Positions 22,642 to 31,772 of a DNA stretch of 48,656 nucleotides are shown here, piece after piece. Source of the stretch: Bacteroidaceae bacterium (lineage in GTDB: Bacteria; Bacteroidota; Bacteroidia; Bacteroidales; Bacteroidaceae). The DNA lies in NCBI GenBank assembly GCA_017651245.1, contig JAGCDQ010000019.1, positions 1 to 48,656 on the forward strand. Reading direction: 5' to 3'. Every line of letters starts with the position of its first letter. Positions within the stretch are counted from its first letter, which is position 1. Position numbers and translations under genes: made by a program. The notes under the pieces were generated by a model that saw nothing but the letters and a program-made list of their open reading frames with translations, did no database searches and had not been told where the DNA came from.

Positions 22642-25224
22642 ATGAGAAAACCTTTATCAAGCCTCCTGCTGTGCTGTATACTGGCATTGGGAGCAAGTGC
22701 GCAGACACTTCCTTATCAGAATCCAAGTTTGAGCGCGAAAGAACGTGCTAAGGATCTTTGTGGTCGATTGACCTTAGAAGAGAAAGCAAAATTGATGTTG
22801 GACGAAAGTCCTGCCATTCCCCGATTGGGCATCAAGAAGTTCTTCTGGTGGAGCGAGGCTCTGCATGGCGCTGCCAACATGGGCAACGTGACTGTGTTCC
22901 CAGAGCCCATTGCAATGGCTTCATCTTTTAACCCAGACCTGCTCTACAAAGTGTTCGATGCTGCCAGCACGGAGTTTCGTGCGCAATACAACAAGCGCAT
23001 GATTCAAGATGGTGGCGAGGATGAGAAGTTCCATAGTTTGAGTGTTTGGACACCCAATGTGAACATCTTCCGCGATCCTCGTTGGGGAAGAGGTCAGGAG
23101 ACCTATGGAGAAGATCCCTATCTCACTTCTGTGATGGGTGTGCAGGTGGTGAAGGGTTTGCAAGGTCCTGAAACAGCGAAATACAGAAAACTGTGGGCTT
23201 GTGCCAAGCACTATGCAGTTCACAGCGGTCCTGAATATACCCGCCATACAGCCAATCTCATCGACATCACGCCTCGTGACATGTGGGAAACCTATATGCC
23301 AGCCTTCAAAACCTTGGTGCAGGATGCGAAGGTGAGAGAGGTGATGTGTGCTTATCAGCGATTGGACGATGAGCCTTGCTGTGGCAATGCACGTCTATTG
23401 CAGCAGATACTTCGTGATGAATGGGGTTTCCAGTATTTGGTGGTGAGCGATTGTGGTGCTGTGAGCGACTTCTACGACTCTCACAAATCATCATCAGATG
23501 CCACGCATGCTTCTGCCAAGGCAACGATTGCTGGTACGGATGTAGAATGCGGCTACGGTTATGCTTATCGCAGCATTCCCGAAGCGGTGAGACGTGGTCT
23601 TATCAGCGAGGCAGAAGTGAACAAGCATGTGATGCGTCTGTTGGAAGGTCGTTTCGACTTGGGCGAAATGGATGATCCTTCGCTGGTGGAGTGGTCAAAG
23701 ATACCCTATTCCAAGATGGATTGCAAGGAGCATCGTCAGATAGCCCTCGATATGGCACGCCAATCTATCGTGCTTCTTCAGAACAAGGGCAATGTGTTGC
23801 CGCTGAAGAAGAATGGTGAGAGGATTGCCGTTATTGGCCCCAATGCAGATGATGAACCATTGATGTGGGGAAACTACAACGGTACGCCTAATCACACCAT
23901 CACGATTCTCGATGGCATCAAGAGCAAACAGAAGTCATTGCTTTATTTGCCAGGATGCGACCGCACCTACGACAAGGTGATGGATTGCTTGATGAATACA
24001 TATTGTTCGATAGATGGGAAGAAGGGATTGAAAGGTTCTTTCTGGAACAACACAGAAATGAGTGGAAAGCCAGTGACCACACAGTTCTATACCACTCCGT
24101 TGGCTGTGACCACAGCAGGTATGCATAATTTCGCTCCAGGCGTGAATGTGGAGGACTTCTCTGCCAAGTATGAAACGGTCTTCACACCCAAAGAGGCAGG
24201 GGAATATGTGGTGAATATGGAAAGTTGTGGTGACTTCCAGCTTTTCATTGACGGCGTTCAGAAAGTGAGACAGCATACTTGGCGCACCACGCCAACCCGT
24301 ACTGTCATCAATGCTGAAGCAGGCAAGTCTTATAAAATTGAAGTTCGCTTCAAGTATGTGAAGACTTGGGGTGCCAACATGAAAATCAATATCGCCAAGG
24401 AACTGCCAATCGACTATGCAGCAGTCATCAATCAGCTGAAGGGCATTGACAAGGTGGTCTTTGTGGGTGGTATTGCAGCCGCTCTCGAAGGTGAGGAAAT
24501 GCCTGTGGAAATTGACGGATTCAAAGGTGGAGACCGTACTCATATCGAGTTGCCCAAAGTGCAACGCGACTTCCTCAAAGCTTTGAAGGAGGCAGGTAAG
24601 ACGGTCATCTTCGTCAACTGTTCAGGTTCTGCTATTGCTTTGCTACCTGAAACAGAAACCTGTGATGCGATTGTACAGGTTTGGTATCCTGGTCAGGAAG
24701 GTGGAACAGCGATTGCTGATGTGCTCTTTGGCGACTACAATCCTTCCGGAAAGCTTCCTGTCACTTTCTACAAGACTTCCGAACAATTGCCAGATTTCGA
24801 AGACTATTCGATGAAGGGACGCACTTATCGCTACTTCAACGACCCACTCTTTGCCTTTGGTTATGGATTGAGCTACACCCAATTCAACTATGGTGAAGGA
24901 AAGCTTTCGAAGAAGGGTGATAACTACACTTTGACCGTTCCTGTGAGCAATGCAGGTAAGAGTGACGGCACAGAGATTGTGCAGGTGTATCTCCGTGACC
25001 TCTCTGATGTAGAAGGTCCATTGAAGTCGCTGCGTGCTTTCCAGCGTGTGGATATCAAGGCAGGACAGACGGTGGATGTGAAGTTGGAACTGACGCCAAA
25101 GTCCTTCGAGTTCTTCGACCCTGAAACCAACACCGTGCATCAAAAGGCAGGTGATTTCGAGGTGCTTTATGGTAGAAGTTCACAAGATAAGGATTTGAAG
25201 AAACTGACGTTGAACATCAAATAA
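22642..25224 (+). CDS. GH3 beta-xylosidase/beta-glucosidase with PA14 insert
   Basis: Secreted or periplasmic exo-glycosidase that removes terminal beta-linked xylose or glucose. The 860 residues begin with a signal peptide ending GASA, with Gln next. The GH3 barrel (about 25-330) carries RDPRWGRGQETYGEDPYL, ACAKHYAVHSGPE and the nucleophile Asp270 in VVSDCGAVSDF. The second GH3 domain (about 375-430 and 590-720) is split by a PA14 insert (about 440-585; GSFWNN to VRFKYVKTW), and a fibronectin III-like domain ends the protein. The plant-like BXL pattern and neighbours (GH43, CE1/CE6) favour beta-xylosidase. First gene of the enzyme run, 15 bp before the GH43 gene. Confidence 0.93.
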   Translation: MRKPLSSLLLCCILALGASAQTLPYQNPSLSAKERAKDLCGRLTLEEKAKLMLDESPAIPRLGIKKFFWWSEALHGAANMGNVTVFPEPIAMASSFNPDLLYKVFDAASTEFRAQYNKRMIQDGGEDEKFHSLSVWTPNVNIFRDPRWGRGQETYGEDPYLTSVMGVQVVKGLQGPETAKYRKLWACAKHYAVHSGPEYTRHTANLIDITPRDMWETYMPAFKTLVQDAKVREVMCAYQRLDDEPCCGNARLLQQILRDEWGFQYLVVSDCGAVSDFYDSHKSSSDATHASAKATIAGTDVECGYGYAYRSIPEAVRRGLISEAEVNKHVMRLLEGRFDLGEMDDPSLVEWSKIPYSKMDCKEHRQIALDMARQSIVLLQNKGNVLPLKKNGERIAVIGPNADDEPLMWGNYNGTPNHTITILDGIKSKQKSLLYLPGCDRTYDKVMDCLMNTYCSIDGKKGLKGSFWNNTEMSGKPVTTQFYTTPLAVTTAGMHNFAPGVNVEDFSAKYETVFTPKEAGEYVVNMESCGDFQLFIDGVQKVRQHTWRTTPTRTVINAEAGKSYKIEVRFKYVKTWGANMKINIAKELPIDYAAVINQLKGIDKVVFVGGIAAALEGEEMPVEIDGFKGGDRTHIELPKVQRDFLKALKEAGKTVIFVNCSGSAIALLPETETCDAIVQVWYPGQEGGTAIADVLFGDYNPSGKLPVTFYKTSEQLPDFEDYSMKGRTYRYFNDPLFAFGYGLSYTQFNYGEGKLSKKGDNYTLTVPVSNAGKSDGTEIVQVYLRDLSDVEGPLKSLRAFQRVDIKAGQTVDVKLELTPKSFEFFDPETNTVHQKAGDFEVLYGRSSQDKDLKKLTLNIK

Positions 25225-25239
25225 TATATTTTGAGCGAT

Positions 25240-27045
25240 ATGAAGAGATTGATATCTATTTTAGTAGCATGCATGATGCTTCCGTCTTTGGGGATGATGG
25301 CACAGACGAAGTCCTATGAATATGTGTGGTCGGCAGATCAGGGCGATGGCACTTTTATCAATCCGATTGTCAACGCAGACTTCCCCGACCCTGATGTGAT
25401 TCGTGTGGGTGACACTTACTATATGGCTTCCACGACGATGTATCATTTCCCTGGAGCCACGATTCTGAAATCGAAGGACTTGGTGAATTGGGAGTATTGT
25501 GCAAATCCATTGCAGTCGATTGTAATCAACGACGCCTATCAACTACGCAATGGAGAACATCACTATTCGCAGGGCATGTGGGCTTCGACACTCCAATACC
25601 ACGATGGTAAGTTCTATTATTACTTTCCTTGCTCTACATGGTCGCCAGATTCGCGAAGCATCCTCCTGACGGCAACAGATCCTGAAGGAACATGGAACAA
25701 GACCACCTTGTCAGAGTGTTATCATGATCCGGGATGGCTCTTCGATGATGGAGAGAATGGTGATGGAAACCTTTATGTGGCATGTGGCATTGGCGATATT
25801 TATGTGAATAAGTTGAATAAGACAACATTCCAGAAACTCAGTAGCACAAAAGTCATTAGCGTTGGTAATGGCTGCGAGGGTAGCCACATGTACCACATTG
25901 GTGACTATTACTATATTTACGCCACTTATGGCGGTACTGAGCGCAGCCAAACCATCTTCCGCTCCAAGAAACCGATGGGACCTTACGAAGAGCACAACGG
26001 ACGTGTGTTTGAGCATCAGAACATTCACCAAGGTGCGTTGGTTCAGACGCAGACAGGTGAATGGTGGACCGTCCTCTTCAGGGATATCTATGAGAAAGGT
26101 GGAAACATTGGACGTGTTCCCTGTTTGGAACCTGTGAAGTGGGTGGACGGATGGCCCATCATCGGCAATAATGGCGTAGATGTGTCGAAAAATGGTGCCG
26201 CTTACAAAAAGCCTGATGTGGGACAGACCTATGAGAAGACCTATTTGCCTACCAATGATGCATTTGTTGATACGAAGTTGGGCATGCAGTGGCAATGGAA
26301 CCACTATCCTCTTTTAACGGCTTGGTCATTGACGAAGCGTCCAGGTTGGTTGCGACTCTACACTGCCAATGTGACCAGCGAGTTGAACACAGCACGTAAT
26401 TCGTTGACCCAGCGCATTATGAGTTACAATTCGAATGGAGCCAGCAGTTTCAAGGCTTCGACTGGTACGGTGAAGATGGACATTTCAGGCATGCAGGAGG
26501 GTGATGTGGCAGGTCTTGCGGTCTTCCAGAATCCTTATTCTTTCATTGGCGTGAAGATGGAGGATGGCAAAAAGTACTTGTATGGTGAACGTTGCACTTT
26601 TGATAGCCAAAAATTGAAGAAAGAGGAGACGAAGAAAGGGGATGAGATTACTTCGGATGTCATTTATCTTCGTGCAGTAGTGAACTTTGGCAACAATGCT
26701 TGTCAATACTATTACAGTTATGACAACGAAACCTGGAAGAAGTGGGGTGTGACCATGACGATGCGCTACACGCTCGACTATTTTGTGGGTCAGCGTTTCT
26801 ACCTCTTCAACTATGCCACCCAACAAAGAGGTGGTTATGTCGATTTCGACTGGTTCTCCACCGAAAGAAAATTCAGTGAAGAATTGTTTGGCATTGAAGG
26901 CCCAGCCGACGCCATCCAACCGCTTCAGCCGAAAAAAACTGTTGGTGATGCCCCCTATTATGATCTGATGGGAAGACCTGTAGCCGCACCTACTCATGGA
27001 ATTTTCATCAAAGGGGATGACGGCAAGAAGGTCCTTGTACAATAA
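25240..27045 (+). CDS. GH43 beta-xylosidase/alpha-arabinofuranosidase, secreted
   Basis: A 601-residue enzyme with signal peptide (GMMA, then Gln22). The five-bladed GH43 propeller (about 38-330) shows the base Asp50 in NADFPDPDVIR, GDTYYMASTTMYHFPG and the acid Glu213 in GCEGSHMYHIGDYYYIY. A C-terminal beta-sandwich follows (about 345-560; WQWNHYPL, RPGWLRLYT), as in bacterial beta-xylosidases that trim xylo-oligosaccharides or arabinose side chains. The last 30 residues form a tail, YYDLMGRPVAAPTHGIFIKG, shared with the next two genes. ATG 25240 is used; an in-frame TTG lies at 25231. Co-transcribed with the GH3 gene (15-bp gap). Confidence 0.92.
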   Translation: MKRLISILVACMMLPSLGMMAQTKSYEYVWSADQGDGTFINPIVNADFPDPDVIRVGDTYYMASTTMYHFPGATILKSKDLVNWEYCANPLQSIVINDAYQLRNGEHHYSQGMWASTLQYHDGKFYYYFPCSTWSPDSRSILLTATDPEGTWNKTTLSECYHDPGWLFDDGENGDGNLYVACGIGDIYVNKLNKTTFQKLSSTKVISVGNGCEGSHMYHIGDYYYIYATYGGTERSQTIFRSKKPMGPYEEHNGRVFEHQNIHQGALVQTQTGEWWTVLFRDIYEKGGNIGRVPCLEPVKWVDGWPIIGNNGVDVSKNGAAYKKPDVGQTYEKTYLPTNDAFVDTKLGMQWQWNHYPLLTAWSLTKRPGWLRLYTANVTSELNTARNSLTQRIMSYNSNGASSFKASTGTVKMDISGMQEGDVAGLAVFQNPYSFIGVKMEDGKKYLYGERCTFDSQKLKKEETKKGDEITSDVIYLRAVVNFGNNACQYYYSYDNETWKKWGVTMTMRYTLDYFVGQRFYLFNYATQQRGGYVDFDWFSTERKFSEELFGIEGPADAIQPLQPKKTVGDAPYYDLMGRPVAAPTHGIFIKGDDGKKVLVQ

Positions 27046-27140
27046 CGATATGATTGTTAAAACGGTACATACTCATGAATAGGGTTACACAACCTAAAAA
27101 AGATGTTCCATATTTGCAAACATAGGTGTGAAATTAGTCG

Positions 27141-27148
27141 TATCTTTG
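27141..27148 (+). promoter_or_regulatory. -7 box before the GH5 gene
   Basis: TATCTTTG, 47 nt before ATG 27196; TTTG at 27113-27116 gives a 24-bp spacer, longer than consensus. The flanking words AGTCGTATCTTTGCA and AGTTCGTATCTTTGCA are nearly the same before the GH5 and GH3 genes, hinting at joint control. Confidence 0.5.
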
Positions 27149-27195
27149 CAGCAGAAACCAAAAACTAAAGTATCTAAATCAAATCTTTTCCGTAT

Positions 27196-29199
27196 ATGAA
27201 ATTACAAAAACTGATTCAAACGTGTGTTTTTGCTGTTGTATGCAGCATAACATTGCCATCTTGGGCACAAGAGACATTGCTCGGATTGCCACCTTTGCAC
27301 GTGGATGGCAAATACTTCAAAGACGAGCAAGGCAACAAAGTCGTGCTGCATGGTGTGATGGACACCCCGAGTACCTATTTCAATAATAATCGATGGCATG
27401 GGAAACATACCGGACAATGGACGGGTTCAGATGGTCATATCAATTATGTGTATGATGATTACAATCCTGATGGTACAAATTACGACACTAAAGGAACAAA
27501 TAATTGTAGGAGATATTTTGAACAATTGTTTGTTGCTGTCACTGACAAAGAAAAAGGTGCATACTGCAATCTTTTCCGTTTACACCTTGATCCTGCTTGG
27601 ACGAACAACTCTAACCTCACTGGCAAGGTGGATGATAGAGAGAGGTATTATCAAGATAATGGTCAAACCAAGGAAATCAGTGGTGAGGCAGATTTTAGAC
27701 ATTATAGTGGTACCCGTCTTACTAATTATTTGAAAACATTGTATTTCCCTATTGCTAAAAGTGCGCTTAAGCATGGCATGTATGTCATTATGCGTCCACC
27801 AGGTGTATGTCCTCCTAACATCTACGTGGGTGGCACTTACCAGAAGTTTTTGTTGAATGTATGGAAGCGAGTGAGCGAAAATGACTCAATCAGAAAATAT
27901 AGTGGGCAGATTAGTCTTGAGTTGGCAAATGAGCCAATTAATGTATATAATGCTGATGGAACTTCTGGCCCACAAGCCTTGCACGACTTCTTTCAGCCCA
28001 TTGTGGATCAGATTCGTGAAAACGGTTTCAAAGGTATTATCTTAGTTCCTGGTACAGGTTATCAGAGCAATTACCGTGATTATGCCACTTATCCAATCAC
28101 TGGCGACAATATTGGTTATGCTGTACACAACTATGCTGGATGGTATGATAATCGGGATGATCATTGTGACATTAACAATGCCATCACAAAGTTTGGCGAG
28201 GCTGTACCTGTTGTTCTGACCCATCCCATTGTGATTACAGAGGTGGATTGGAGTCCGAAGAGCAGTTCCAGAATTAAGAACTACAATGAAATGGGACAGC
28301 CAGTCTATGACAACTATGGCACATGGGCAACCGCTTCCACCTCTAAGTGGGGTAAAGCGTACAAGGCCATTCTTGACTATTATGGCAATATTTCGATGAC
28401 ATTGACAGGTATCAGCGATTATATTGATATCGATGATTGTATAAACATTAAGAATAAAACTACATCACCAACAGATCCTTCACAATGGGTATATGAACAG
28501 ACAGGGCGTGTCACGCCAGCCTTCAAGACAGCGATGGAAAAGGATAATAAAGATCCTTATGAGGGTTGTGGTGTGGCTTGTTTCCAGTGGTATGCTGATT
28601 ATGCGAAAGTGAATTATGCATCAGAAGAGCGTTATCAGCCTCTGCAGGAGGTGCCAGAAAATCCTTTTGAATTCAGTAAAAACTGGTTTAAACCATCATT
28701 GATCAAACAAGGTTCAGCCACGCACCTTTCAGCTTATTCTTTGTTGATTGTCGAGCAAAATGGTATGGCGGGTTGGTCCTATGAGGATCGTGTTGACTTA
28801 TCAGACTACCAGACATTAGTGGTGACAATGCATAGGGCGCCAGCCAAGAACACCTATCTTCGTATCTACGATGGAGGAAGTCTTTGGGGTGATTATTATC
28901 AGTTAGACTTGGGCGGAAAGACTGAAATAGAAATTCCTCTTCATGAGGTGAAAAAAGCATCAGGCGAATTGCTTGATCCCTCTCATATCCGCTATGTAGG
29001 TTTCACTCCTCAGGATGCCAAAGCGAACCTTTTTATCAAGGAAGTTAGTCTTAAGAAAGAAAGTACGGCAATCAATGCCATTGAAGCTGATGGAACTGGC
29101 GAAGAGGGTTACCTTGACTTGATGGGAAGACCAGTGTCGAATCCCACACGAGGCATTTTTATTCGTCGTAGTGACAAGAAGAAAGTGTATATCAAATAA
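27196..29199 (+). CDS. GH5 family secreted endo-glycanase
   Basis: A 667-residue secreted hydrolase with signal peptide (LPSWA, then Gln). The TIM-barrel domain (about 30-460) carries the GH5 catalytic pair: acid/base Glu246 in SLELANEPINVYN and nucleophile Glu349 in PIVITEVDWSP, and the barrel strands VVLHGVMDTPS and YVIMRPPG. Subfamily is not clear: xylanase, mannanase or glucanase are all possible; xylan context makes a xylanase-like activity attractive. A second domain (about 480-640; HLSAYSLLIVEQNG, YRLYD-like LRIYDGGSLWGDYYQL) is a beta-sandwich of carbohydrate-binding type. It ends with the shared tail YLDLMGRPVSNPTRGIFIRR. The coding sequence is A/T-richer in 27.4-28.5 kb than its neighbours. 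Confidence 0.88.
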   Translation: MKLQKLIQTCVFAVVCSITLPSWAQETLLGLPPLHVDGKYFKDEQGNKVVLHGVMDTPSTYFNNNRWHGKHTGQWTGSDGHINYVYDDYNPDGTNYDTKGTNNCRRYFEQLFVAVTDKEKGAYCNLFRLHLDPAWTNNSNLTGKVDDRERYYQDNGQTKEISGEADFRHYSGTRLTNYLKTLYFPIAKSALKHGMYVIMRPPGVCPPNIYVGGTYQKFLLNVWKRVSENDSIRKYSGQISLELANEPINVYNADGTSGPQALHDFFQPIVDQIRENGFKGIILVPGTGYQSNYRDYATYPITGDNIGYAVHNYAGWYDNRDDHCDINNAITKFGEAVPVVLTHPIVITEVDWSPKSSSRIKNYNEMGQPVYDNYGTWATASTSKWGKAYKAILDYYGNISMTLTGISDYIDIDDCINIKNKTTSPTDPSQWVYEQTGRVTPAFKTAMEKDNKDPYEGCGVACFQWYADYAKVNYASEERYQPLQEVPENPFEFSKNWFKPSLIKQGSATHLSAYSLLIVEQNGMAGWSYEDRVDLSDYQTLVVTMHRAPAKNTYLRIYDGGSLWGDYYQLDLGGKTEIEIPLHEVKKASGELLDPSHIRYVGFTPQDAKANLFIKEVSLKKESTAINAIEADGTGEEGYLDLMGRPVSNPTRGIFIRRSDKKKVYIK

Positions 29200-29239
29200 G
29201 GGTTAAAGGTTAAAGAAAGAACGATAAACTTTGCAAGAT

Positions 29240-31702
29240 ATGAAACGTCTATTTACTATCCTTGTATGCGCTTTGGTGTGTGTGCTGTCCATCTATGCCT
29301 ACAAGAAGGAAAGCATCTACATCACCGTGAATGGGAAGCAACGTAATATGCTGGTTTATACCCCCAACACAACTGCACAGAACATGCCGTTGATGATTGT
29401 GACGCATGGTATGAATCAAAGCCCAGAGTATCAAAATGGTGAAGAGATAAATAACAATGGTGACGGATTCCGTACGCTTGTCGATTCAGAAAAGTTTGTC
29501 TTAGTGTATCTGCGTAGCGATGGAACCACTTGGGATATATGGGGCACGAATGACCAGGACTTTGTGCTTCAGACCATTGATGAGATGAACACCCGATATG
29601 GCATTGACACAAACCGTGTCTATTGGTCTGGTTTCTCCATGGGTTCCATGCTCATGTACCACTGTATGGCCAACGTGCAGGACAAGATTGCCGCCTTCGC
29701 GCCCACCAGTGGTATCCAACAGGGTGGACAGCCTTGGAACGAGTGCAAGAAGCCCGTCAACCTGATTCACTGTCATGCTTATGCTGACAGTACATTTAAA
29801 TATAAGCCCTATGATATCCATGGATATGTGGAGAAAATGGCGACAGTCTTGAATGGCAACACGGAGTATACGAAAACCACCAACTACAAGACTTCTACAA
29901 GCAGCTGGTATTCTGGTGACAAGGAAGTATGGAGTGGTGGACCGAATGGTGGCTGTGTGGAGTTATTCTCATACAACGGTGGTGGTCACTGGCCAATGGA
30001 TGGCAATGCACAGGAAATCTGGAAATTCTGTAAGCAGTATAGTCTTCAGACATTGGAAGAGCAGTATCAGGAGGTCTATCAGAAAGGTCAAGATCTTATT
30101 ATCGATTGGAAAGATACTCCTGATATGACTAAGCTCACTTACTACACAAATCTACAGGCAACACTTGAAACTTATGCCCCAGAGAAGACAGAGACGGATG
30201 AACAAAAGACTGAAGCGATTGAAAAGATAAATCAACGTATCAAAGTCTTTGAGTTGGTGGCAAAAAACAAGAAAATGATTGTGAATGGTGGTGAGATGGA
30301 ACAACCAGAAGGTTTTGACCCCAACTTCCACATCTACCTCTGTTTTGGACAGTCCAATATGGAAGGAAATGCTGTAGCAGAGTCTCAGGACAAGAGGAAT
30401 GTTGACCCACGTTTCATGATGATGGCATGTGTGGATATGCCTAATTCCAACAGAAAGAAGGGCGAGTGGTACACAGCTTATCCTCCACTCTGTCGTGAGA
30501 TGTCTTTTGGCGTCAACCTTACTCCAGCCGACTACTTTGGTCGTGAGATGGTGGCAAACCTGCCTGAAAGTATCAAGGTGGGTGTCATCAATGTGGCTGT
30601 AGGTGGCTGCGCCATCGAACTCTTTGACGAAGAAAAGTGTGCTGACCAGATTAAGAATGCTGAGTCGTGGTTCAAGAGCTATTGTGCAGCTTACAACAAT
30701 AATCCTTATAAAGTGTTGGTCACAATGGCAAAGAAGGCACAGCAGAAGGGTGTGATCAAGGGTATCTTGCTTCATCAGGGCTGTTCTAATAATGGTCAGG
30801 CTGACTGGCCTGTGAAGGTGAAGCGCGTCTATATCCGTCTGCTCAAGGATCTTGGACTAAATGAAGAGGAGGTGCCACTGCTGATTGGTGAAACGCTTAG
30901 AGGTGGTTATTGTGAAGGTCATAATAGCGTTATTGCCAAAACTCATTTTGCAATCCCTAATTCCTACGTGATTTCTTCTGAGGGTTGTGTAGGAAACACT
31001 GGGTCTGGCGAAGACCATCTCCATTTCAAGGCTGAGGGTTATCGTGAGTTGGGTAGGCGCTATGCTCAGCAGATGCTGGAACTGCTGGGCCCAGACTTTT
31101 CTGGGACAAAGAAAGAAATTGACTTCGATACCTCTGAGACCTATTTCCCCTTGACGAAAGAGGCGTTCAATCCTTCTCTTTATCTGGAAGGTTCATTCAC
31201 CCCATCCGCCGTCATCAACACGTTCAAGACGACAGAGTATAATGAAACAAGAGGCTTCGGTGGTTGGCGTTATACGAAGGGCATTGACCTCTCTGCTTTC
31301 AACTATTTGGTGGTTGAGACGAAACTGAAACCAACAGGTAATGCTGTGATGAAGTTTTACGACACAGATGATTACCTCAACCCCTGCTATAGTTATCCCC
31401 TCTCATCTGACGAAAAGGTGACAGTGATTCCATTGAATCAGATGAAGACAGAAGAGGGCAAGACGATTGATCCTTCACATCTCTACATGATAGGTTTTGA
31501 GGTTGATGCTAACAAGGGATTATACCCCATGAACGTTTTCTTGAGTGATGATGGTGTGAATCCTACAGGTATAGAATCCGTGTTGATTCCTCAAGAAGAT
31601 ATCAAGGTTATTTATTACGATTTGACTGGTAGACCCGTCAAGAATCCTACGAATGGAATCTATATTCGTAGTACTGACCACAAGAAGATTTTGATCCAAT
31701 AA
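29240..31702 (+). CDS. Fused CE1-CE6 esterase (feruloyl/acetyl xylan esterase)
   Basis: An 820-residue secreted two-enzyme protein. Residues 20-280 are an alpha/beta-hydrolase of CE1/PHB-depolymerase type: LMIVTHGMNQSP, nucleophile Ser133 in SGFSMGSM and His in GGGHWPMDG. A helical linker follows (about 285-355). Residues 360-620 are a CE6/SASA acetylesterase: nucleophile Ser372 in CFGQSNMEGNA, GGCAIELF, LLHQGCSNNG, and catalytic Asp592/His595 in GEDHLHFKAEGY. A beta-sandwich (about 650-780) resembles the module after the GH5 barrel. The end has the shared tail YYDLTGRPVKNPTNGIYIRS. Likely jobs are removal of feruloyl and acetyl groups from xylan. CE6-CE1 fusions are known in Bacteroidetes; here the order is CE1 first. 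ATG 29240 is used over TTG 29231. Confidence 0.88.
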   Translation: MKRLFTILVCALVCVLSIYAYKKESIYITVNGKQRNMLVYTPNTTAQNMPLMIVTHGMNQSPEYQNGEEINNNGDGFRTLVDSEKFVLVYLRSDGTTWDIWGTNDQDFVLQTIDEMNTRYGIDTNRVYWSGFSMGSMLMYHCMANVQDKIAAFAPTSGIQQGGQPWNECKKPVNLIHCHAYADSTFKYKPYDIHGYVEKMATVLNGNTEYTKTTNYKTSTSSWYSGDKEVWSGGPNGGCVELFSYNGGGHWPMDGNAQEIWKFCKQYSLQTLEEQYQEVYQKGQDLIIDWKDTPDMTKLTYYTNLQATLETYAPEKTETDEQKTEAIEKINQRIKVFELVAKNKKMIVNGGEMEQPEGFDPNFHIYLCFGQSNMEGNAVAESQDKRNVDPRFMMMACVDMPNSNRKKGEWYTAYPPLCREMSFGVNLTPADYFGREMVANLPESIKVGVINVAVGGCAIELFDEEKCADQIKNAESWFKSYCAAYNNNPYKVLVTMAKKAQQKGVIKGILLHQGCSNNGQADWPVKVKRVYIRLLKDLGLNEEEVPLLIGETLRGGYCEGHNSVIAKTHFAIPNSYVISSEGCVGNTGSGEDHLHFKAEGYRELGRRYAQQMLELLGPDFSGTKKEIDFDTSETYFPLTKEAFNPSLYLEGSFTPSAVINTFKTTEYNETRGFGGWRYTKGIDLSAFNYLVVETKLKPTGNAVMKFYDTDDYLNPCYSYPLSSDEKVTVIPLNQMKTEEGKTIDPSHLYMIGFEVDANKGLYPMNVFLSDDGVNPTGIESVLIPQEDIKVIYYDLTGRPVKNPTNGIYIRSTDHKKILIQ

Positions 31703-31727
31703 ATACGGTTATCATCTATTCACTTAA

Positions 31728-31757
31728 AGCCCCCTAAACCAATCGATTTAGGGGGCT
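31728..31757. terminator. Bidirectional terminator between esterase and HTCS genes
   Basis: AGCCCCCTAAA (31728-31738) pairs perfectly with TTTAGGGGGCT (31747-31757) around an 8-nt loop; A/T runs lie on both sides. It sits between two convergent genes. Confidence 0.85.
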
Positions 31758-31772
31758 AAAAAGATAGAAGGA

